Made by a program: the position numbers and the translations under genes. From NCBI RefSeq assembly GCF_910596095.1, contig NC_056552.1:18610611-18674610 (forward strand): a stretch of DNA of 64,000 nucleotides, read 5' to 3'. Origin of the DNA: Thunnus maccoyii (taxonomy: Eukaryota > Chordata > Actinopteri > Scombriformes > Scombridae). Below the pieces are notes generated by a model. That model was not told the origin of the DNA. It searched no databases and was given only the letters and a program-made list of their open reading frames with translations. Of the stretch, positions 49,270-64,000 are shown in pieces. Each line of letters begins with the position of its first letter. Position 1 is the first letter of the stretch.

Positions 49270-52200
49270 ATGTCTGATGCTTGGTAAGTTAGCTACCAGA
49301 GTATTTATTTAACTTGCCTGCAGCTATTTTGTACACTATGCAAATCTACAACGTTTAAAGATATTATCGGCTACATGTCCAAAAAAAAAAAAAAGACTAG
49401 AAAGATTGGTATAACAGCCAACTCCCCAAGCCATATTGTTTTGGTAAATTTTGGTTACTATGAACATTCCCACAGTCCTCATATAAACAAATCAGATAAT
49501 GTAAATTTATAGGAGCTTATACCATCTGAATAAATATGAATGGAGCAGAAGAGGAAGTTAAACATCATCGTCAGTGAGTGTTTGTTTTCTCCTCAGCAGC
49601 TCCGAACCTGCCGGAGCCATCAGGGCCATTGACAAGCATTCAGTGCATCAAATCTGCTCAGGACAGGTGGTGCTGACTTTGGCCACTGCTGTTAAAGAGC
49701 TGGTGGAGAACAGCGTGGATGCAGGAGCCACCAACATTGGTAAGGAAGGACAGACACAACTGAAGTGTTTTCCTATAGAGGGTAAACATGATGTTGGGGT
49801 GTTCTATGAATGTTCAGTATCACATAATTACATGTTCCAGATGTCAAGCTGAAGGAGCATGGAGCAGAACTAGTGGAAGTGTCAGACAATGGCAAAGGAG
49901 TCGAAGAGGCCAACTTTGAAGGACTGAGTAAGTGTCAGCTTTGTCCATCTATTCTGTAAATCATGATCTACTCTGTCTTTTTGGTTAAGTGAAACCTCCT
50001 CTGTCTCACAGCTTTGAAGCATCACACATCAAAGCTGAGGGATTTTTCAGATCTCATCCACGTGGAAACATTTGGTTTCAGAGGTGAAGCTCTCAGCTCT
50101 TTATGTGCTCTGAGGTAAAACACTTCAACAGCCACAGAAATTCTTCACACAAACTAAAATTACATGTCACCTCATCTACTAAAGTAAATTCCCTCTGACC
50201 CCTGGCTCCAGTGACCTGAGTGTGGTGACATGCCATGAGTCCAGCCAGGTGGGCACCAAGCTGGTGTTTGACCACAAAGGTCACCTGGTTCAGCGGTCAC
50301 CTCATCCCCGGCAGCAAGGCACCACAGTCAGCCTGCAGCAGCTCTTCTGCACCCTGCCTGTTCGACACAAGGAGTTTCAGCGCAATATAAAAAAGGTCAG
50401 TCATTAAAGGATCATTCTGATGTTTCTGCATGGTTATAGCCTGACTACAAATCATATAGCTGTAAGTCCTGATAGTTTTCCAAAGCATGCCAACGTTTGT
50501 CCAACATTGTAGGCAGTTGTTGATCTATTGTAATGACTTTAAACTTGCTTGAGATCAGTAAACTATAACAGTATATGTATAGTTAACACTTTTTGTCATA
50601 GTACCTTTTTACTGCATAGTAATGGAGGTGGTAAAAGGTGGTAATGGAGAGGTGATCCGTTCATTATCTGGTGCGAACACTGAATATTTCAGAGTCATTT
50701 GTATCATACTTTTCACAAAGCTCATGTTACCTTGTTGTTTTTCTTCTGGGTTTGTTTTTCTGACTATATATTGTAGGTTGTGAATGTTTATGAATGCAAA
50801 AATAGGGCAGCATAAAGCCTGGGATGTCCCAGCTTCCTGCCAACATGTGAACACACCACCTGAAAGACTTTTGTAATCCAAGCATCCAACATAACCTTAA
50901 GATCATGAAATGTTCAGTGTGATGGATCACTGGTAAAAATTACCAATATGATTGTTTCAAATTGTGTTTTGGGCCTATAAAATGCCTAAAATGAGATTTG
51001 AACTAATAAGAATGTTTAACCCAACATAAATAATTTAAGCAACTCTGATGTAAAGTTCTTCTTATATATTATGTTATGTTGTGACTTCTTTAGGACATAA
51101 TATAACTTGTCCTTTATCACTCTGTATTTTCATATTGTTACTTCAAAGCCAGAGATTAATGGCTATCTAAAATACCCACACCATTCATCCTTAATGACAA
51201 CTACCGAATTGTTTTGTTCTTTCAGGAGTTTACCAAAATGGTACATGTCCTGCAGTCCTACTGCATCGTCTCCACAGGAGTGCGTATTACCTGCTCTAAT
51301 CAAACTGGACAGGGAAAGCGCAGCACAGTTCTTAGCACCAGCGGCAGCCAGAGTATGAGAGACAACATAGGAGCTATATTTGGACCAAAACAGGTTGGAA
51401 CAGTGATTTTACTTTTTTCCTGACTACTGTTCATTTGGTGGATGGTGTCAAGATGTTACCTTGAACTATGTAAAATAACATTGCTTCTAGCTTGTTGGGT
51501 TTATCTAATTGGTATTTAAAGGATTCTATGAATTCATCTTATAATTCTTCAGTTAAAATAAAAAGGCTAATTGTTTTGTAAAGCTGTATTATTTGGTCTG
51601 CCATGTGTTTTATCTCTCCATGAGCTTTCCCCTCAGTTCATTTTCTGTTGTTTGTTCTGCAGCTACAAAGTCTTCTGCCTTTTCAGCAAGTGTCCCCTAC
51701 AGAAAATGTTATAGAAGAATACGGACTCAAGGAGGAAGAACTACCCAAACAGCTTTTTTCGTGAGTGACACCATTACATGGAATTCCTCCATCTTCTCTG
51801 CAGACAAAGTAAAGCCACATTTTTTTTCACCAAAAACTCTTTCCTTTTGGCAGCATCACAGGGTTTGTGTCTCGAGGAGACCATGGTGTCGGGAGAAGCG
51901 CCACAGACAGACAGTTCTTTTTCATAAACAACCGACCATGTGATCCCCTTAAAGTAAGTGGATTAACTGGGGAATGTCAAGGTGAGGGTTCATGTTTCCA
52001 GCCTAATCTTTGTTTGTTCCCACCTTGCAGGTGACCAAACTTGTGAATGAAGTGTATCATATGTATAACAGACATCAGTATCCGTTTGTTGCCTTGAACA
52101 TAGCTGTTGCTTCAGGTAGGAAAATTGCCATTAATCACAAGTGGTTATTTCTGAATCTGTTGAGTTTCATACTACACAAGTGTTTTTGGTTGTGTTATTT

Positions 52201-54591
52201 CAGAGTGTGTGGATGTAAACGTGACTCCAGACAAGCGGCAAATTTTCCTTCAGGAGGAGAAACTCTTGTTGGCTATTCTAAAGACCTCTCTCATCAGCAT
52301 GTTTGAGTCTGGAGTCAATAAAATCAGCCTGAGCAACATGTCTATACCCAGCACCAGTAAGAACAAATCATTCTATTTAGCCAGCATAACAACAGTTAAG
52401 ATATTTCACAAAGAGATGTTTAGGATTATCCAGTCATTTTAATTTGACTGTTTGATCTGTCTGTAGATACAAGGTCTACATCTGAGCTGTGTCAGGTTGT
52501 CCCGTCTAATGAGAACATGCCAGAACCCGGAGAGGACACGGAGGCAGTGATTCAGAGCCCGAAGTCGTCCCTAAACCTGGCTGGCCTAAAAGCTGCTTTT
52601 TCAAGCCATCACAGCTCTAATTCTGGTATCAGGTCTAACATGTCAAAACCTGCAAAGAGTGGCCCTGCTCAGAAGACACTTCAGTCCTTTTTTAAGGGTC
52701 CTGAAAAACCTCCTACCTGCAACCCACGTGTTAAATCTCCATTAAAACCCACAAGAGATTTAACTTCATGCTCACCAGTGGGAAAGTCTTTGCTAGATGG
52801 GTTCAGGTATGGCAGGGTGCCATGCAGCGATACAGACTCTGAGAAAAACGTTGCTCTGATCAGTTGTGACTCCATTACAGCACCAGATAGTCAATGTCCT
52901 GGTCCAGAGTTCAGCTCTCCTGAACTGGTGATTGACAGTGTAAAAAACGAAACATTCGAAGACACATCAGATAAAAGTCACACAGTTCCTGAAGACCCAG
53001 AATTGCAAGATGAACCATGCACTTCCACTGAGGACTACCCTGTGAGCCCAGATGCCAAGAGAGCTAGGAAAGACAGTCCGCATTTCCCCACAGAGAGCAA
53101 ATCCACCACTGTTTCACACTGTTCAGAGGGATCCTCCTCCTCTTCCTCCTCCTCCTCCTCCTCCGTGGTGGTGGATGCTCCAGTCTGCTTACAGAGGAGG
53201 ACGGTGCCTCTCCAGTTCTCTCTACAAGAGCTAACAGGGAAGATGAGGAGGTTGCAGGACGGGCAGAAACAAAGGGCCAATGAGGAGCTGCGCTACCGAC
53301 GTTTCAGGGCCAAGATCAACCCTGGAGAAAACCAGAGTGCAGAGGAAGAGCTTAAGAAGGAGATCAGGTAGGATATTACCAGTGAATTTACTTTTTTAGT
53401 CCTTTTACTGTCAATCAGGTGGTGTACTTTACACTACTTTTGTCTGTTTTCCAAATCATATTGTGATATATTACAAAATCTTTTTATCTACCTTCCCTTA
53501 TCCCTCATTTCTATGCTGGAAGATCAAATTCAGTTAATAAACCAAAAGCAAACATAGATTTTATGAACACAGTTTTCTAACTATTTTTTAAATTATTTTT
53601 TTGTTTGAATTATCTTCCTTTCATCCTGATAGTAAAGACATGTTCAAAGAGATGGAGATCATCGGTCAGTTTAACTTGGGCTTCATTATCACCAAATTGA
53701 ACTCGGACGTCTTCATGATTGACCAGCATGCCACAGATGAGAAATACAACTTTGAGATGCTGCAGCAGCACACAGTGCTCCAAGGACAGAAACTCATCGT
53801 GTAAGAATCTAAGTCTGGATGCCTACATACATTTTTTACATTGTATTGTTTGAATTTTTTAGTGATTTTTCTTTCCTTTGTGTCTGCAGCCCTCAGAAAC
53901 TCCAGCTCACTGTGGTCAGTGAGAACGTACTAATAGAGAACATTGAGATTTTCAGAAAGAATGGCTTTGAATTTCTGGTTGATGAGGATGGTATGAACTT
54001 TAAACCATCAAATACGAGTTATTAAATATGAGTTTATTGTGGATTTCAAGTTCAACACACCGATTTCCCAATTTGATGATTACAAATACTAACCCAACTT
54101 TTTTCGTTGTGACTGTAGCTCAGGTGATGGAAAGGGTAAAGCTGGTGTCTATGCCCACCAGTAAGAACTGGACATTTGGTCCTGCTGACATTGAGGAGCT
54201 GATTTTCATGTTGAGTGACAGCCCGGGAGTCATGTGCCGACCATCCCGCGTCAGGCAAATGTTCGCCTCCAGAGCTTGTCGGAAATCTGTGAGTCAATTT
54301 GGATGATACAGTCTATTTCAAGAATTCTGTGTGGAATAAAAGTCCACACAGAAAAGCATAAAAGCCAAATGAGGCTTCTTCAGATGTTTGGTATGAAGTT
54401 CGCTTCCTGACACAGCATCTGTTGTCTGCGCCTGTGTCCTTCCTCAGGTGATGATTGGCACTGCTCTGAGCACCAGCGAGATGAAGAAGCTCGTGGTTCA
54501 CATGGGGGAGATCGAGCAGCCGTGGAACTGTCCTCACGGCAGGCCCACCATGAGACACCTGGCCAACCTGGACGTCATCTCTCAAGACTGA
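49270..54591 (+). CDS. pms2: Mismatch repair endonuclease PMS2 (MutL-alpha subunit)
   Basis: Fifteen exons: 49270-49283, 49597-49739, 49841-49927, 50012-50114, 50212-50395, 51226-51393, 51663-51760, 51854-51953, 52031-52115, 52204-52356, 52467-53367, 53633-53800, 53890-53990, 54119-54288, 54448-54591. They join to 872 codons plus stop (human 862). The N-terminal GHKL ATPase has [14 protein letters not shown] (Glu39, Asn43), DNGKGV, and [12 protein letters not shown] disordered linker in the 901-bp exon has a Ser run and [10 protein letters not shown], a plausible PCNA-binding-type Qxx(L)xxFF box. The C-terminal nuclease motif is [12 protein letters not shown] (from about 709), with SRACRKS and [10 protein letters not shown] completing the metal site. 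With MLH1 it nicks the daughter strand in mismatch repair. It is divergent from eif2ak1. Confidence 0.98.
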
Positions 54592-54809
54592 CCAAGTCAA
54601 GGAAGAACCTGTCTGAGGATCTTACTTTACACTGATTTTATGTAACTGTGACTGTGAGTTCAGTCCAGTTTATCCTTGTGGATACTGTACATTTCTGTGG
54701 TTCAAATGTCTGACTGTGCAGTGTTTTTTTGTTATTATTGTTTCTTTGTCTGTTTAGATGTTTTCAGAACACTATAGTTTTTATATTGTAAGAGCTAATT
54801 ATTGGGAGA

Positions 54810-54815
54810 AATAAA
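54810..54815 (+). terminator. pms2: pms2 polyadenylation signal AATAAA
   Basis: 219 bp after the pms2 stop and only about 175 bp before the rsph10b start codon, so the two genes are packed in tandem. Confidence 0.75.
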
Positions 54816-54938
54816 CAATATGTAGAGCGTCATGTCCTGCCCATTTGTGAACTGTTTTTTAAACTGCAGGTAGAACTAGTTGTGTACGTGTCGCTTTTTG
54901 ACTCAACAAGGTCGCCGTAGTTGAAAGCGTCCCTCGCC

Positions 54939-54952
54939 GTTGCCATGGAGAT
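54939..54952 (+). promoter_or_regulatory. rsph10b: RFX X-box-like motif upstream of rsph10b
   Basis: GTTGCCATGGAGAT: the first ten bases equal the left half and centre of the X-box consensus (GTTGCCATGGNAAC), and the right half is weaker. It sits about 40 bp before the rsph10b ATG. RFX factors acting at X-boxes switch on motile-cilia genes, which fits a radial-spoke gene. Confidence 0.6.
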
Positions 54953-54990
54953 GATCCTAGTTTGTGCATGAGATTTTGAAACGGCGCAAA

Positions 54991-63193
<8,203 letters not shown>

Positions 63194-63517
63194 TGAAGCC
63201 AGTTGTTCTGTAGATGAACTGTCCACACGCTCCAAAAAGAAGGAAAATGTGCAGAGCTTTCAACTGCAGTCAGAAATAAAAGCACAAATGCAGCCTTTTA
63301 TCTGTGCATGGATGTAAATGAAGACTCAACATTTCCTGGTTGTGACTAGGACTTTTAATCAGAAATTCTTGTGAGACAAAACTTTTTTTTTTTTTTTCCC
63401 AGTAATTAAAAATAAATGTCAGAATCACCCAGATATATCTTTTTTTGCAAAGGGAGTAACAAAAGCAGTCAATACATGACAAAACAACACATTTAAAAGA
63501 AATCTCTTTGCTACACA
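63194..63517. other. Convergent 3' UTRs of rsph10b and the minus-strand gene
   Basis: A plus-strand AATAAA at 63275-63280 lies 82 bp after the rsph10b stop. A minus-strand ATTAAA lies at about 63354-63359, serving the opposite gene. The stretch between holds a T-run (63383-63397) and nothing coding. Confidence 0.55.
63275..63280 (+). terminator. rsph10b: rsph10b polyadenylation signal AATAAA
   Basis: Canonical hexamer 82 bp after the rsph10b stop codon. Confidence 0.7.
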
Positions 63518-63818
63518 TTAAGAGGGAGGGGTGAAGACCATGAGGTCACTTGGACAGACAGACTGGCGTATCCGGTCCTTCAGGTCCGGGGTGAAGAGAA
63601 ACAGGGCAGACTCTGCTGTCTGGGCCTAAAGAAAAATACAATAAGAATGTTCAGCAATGACAAGTCTGCAATAAAGAAATCAACAAGTAAAAAGCCTAGT
63701 AATTTGTTCAATGTGGATTTAAAAGTCAACATTTGGTAGTGAAGAAATGAAAAAAAAAAGGGAAAAACTTGAACCTGTGGTGACTGAGGAGTTAACACTG
63801 AAGACACTGCTGGTAGTG
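63518..63818 (-). CDS. 3' end of an unidentified minus-strand gene (partial)
   Basis: A last exon of 108 bp (63518-63625) has a good acceptor (TTTCTTTAG) and reads AQTAESALFLFTPDLKDRIR then QSVCPSDLMVFTPPS and stop. A possible preceding 44-bp exon (63775-63818) would add LPAVSSVLTPQSPQ in frame, but its donor GTTCAA is weak. I do not recognise the protein. By synteny the expected neighbour would be ccz1 in this orientation, but the C-terminus does not resemble the CCZ1 end I remember. The rest of the gene is right of the window; 63819-64000 shows nothing else. Confidence 0.4.
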
Positions 63819-64000
63819 CTGTGGTGACAGTGAGAGAGCGAGCATAACCTTGAGTAAAGACAGCAAAGTGTGCAATTTATAACACCAGTTTAAAATAAAC
63901 ATAAACCAGAAGCATGCTCAGTGTGGTTATTCCCATAAAACAGGCAATCACAACATTTTCTCTAAAAGTTGCAATGTGCAGGTCTGATATTTGAGGCTTG

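Overview
The window is vertebrate nuclear DNA, almost certainly from a teleost (probably percomorph) fish. It has split genes with GT-AG introns, dense (CA)n/(GT)n microsatellites, many small terminal-inverted-repeat elements, and proteins that match vertebrate families over their full length. I assembled exon models by hand: every coding junction keeps frame and every junction used is GT-AG.

Layout, left to right. (1) 1-23145, plus strand: cyth3 (cytohesin-3, ARF exchange factor). Its first coding exon lies left of the window; twelve exons and a 3-nt alternative microexon are inside. (2) 23146-26294: convergent 3' ends of cyth3 and usp42, A/T-rich with long poly(A) runs. (3) 26295-34526, minus strand: usp42 (ubiquitin-specific protease), with a CpG-rich promoter and non-coding first exon(s) at about 35.4-36.2 kb. 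(4) 36937-48175, minus strand: eif2ak1 (HRI, heme-regulated eIF2alpha kinase). A complete second gene, ankrd61 (plus strand, 38680-41345), sits inside one of its introns. (5) 48176-49269: divergent eif2ak1/pms2 promoter region with two TCTCGCGAGA palindromes. (6) 49270-54591, plus strand: pms2 (MutL-alpha mismatch-repair endonuclease). (7) 54991-63193, plus strand: rsph10b (MORN-repeat radial-spoke protein), starting only about 180 bp after the pms2 poly(A) signal, with an RFX X-box-like motif just upstream. (8) 63518-64000, minus strand: the 3' end of an unidentified gene, tail-to-tail with rsph10b.

The gene set is the conserved neighbourhood found on human 7p22.1 (CYTH3-USP42-EIF2AK1/ANKRD61-AIMP2-PMS2-RSPH10B). 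From memory of the human map, eif2ak1+ankrd61 is inverted relative to its neighbours here, and no aimp2 is present between eif2ak1 and pms2. The genes do not form one pathway: they cover ARF/PIP3 signalling, deubiquitination, heme/stress translation control, DNA mismatch repair and cilia.

The best second-look items are the cyth3 GAG microexon (2G/3G PH-domain switch), the duplicated TCTCGCGAGA motif flanking repeat-like DNA in the eif2ak1/pms2 promoter, the rsph10b X-box, a hammerhead-ribozyme-like core next to a 95-bp inverted repeat in rsph10b intron 1, and an intronic cluster of TGTCCCAC motifs. Several MITE calls have visible TIRs and target-site duplications. No rRNA, tRNA, CRISPR or prokaryotic system was seen.
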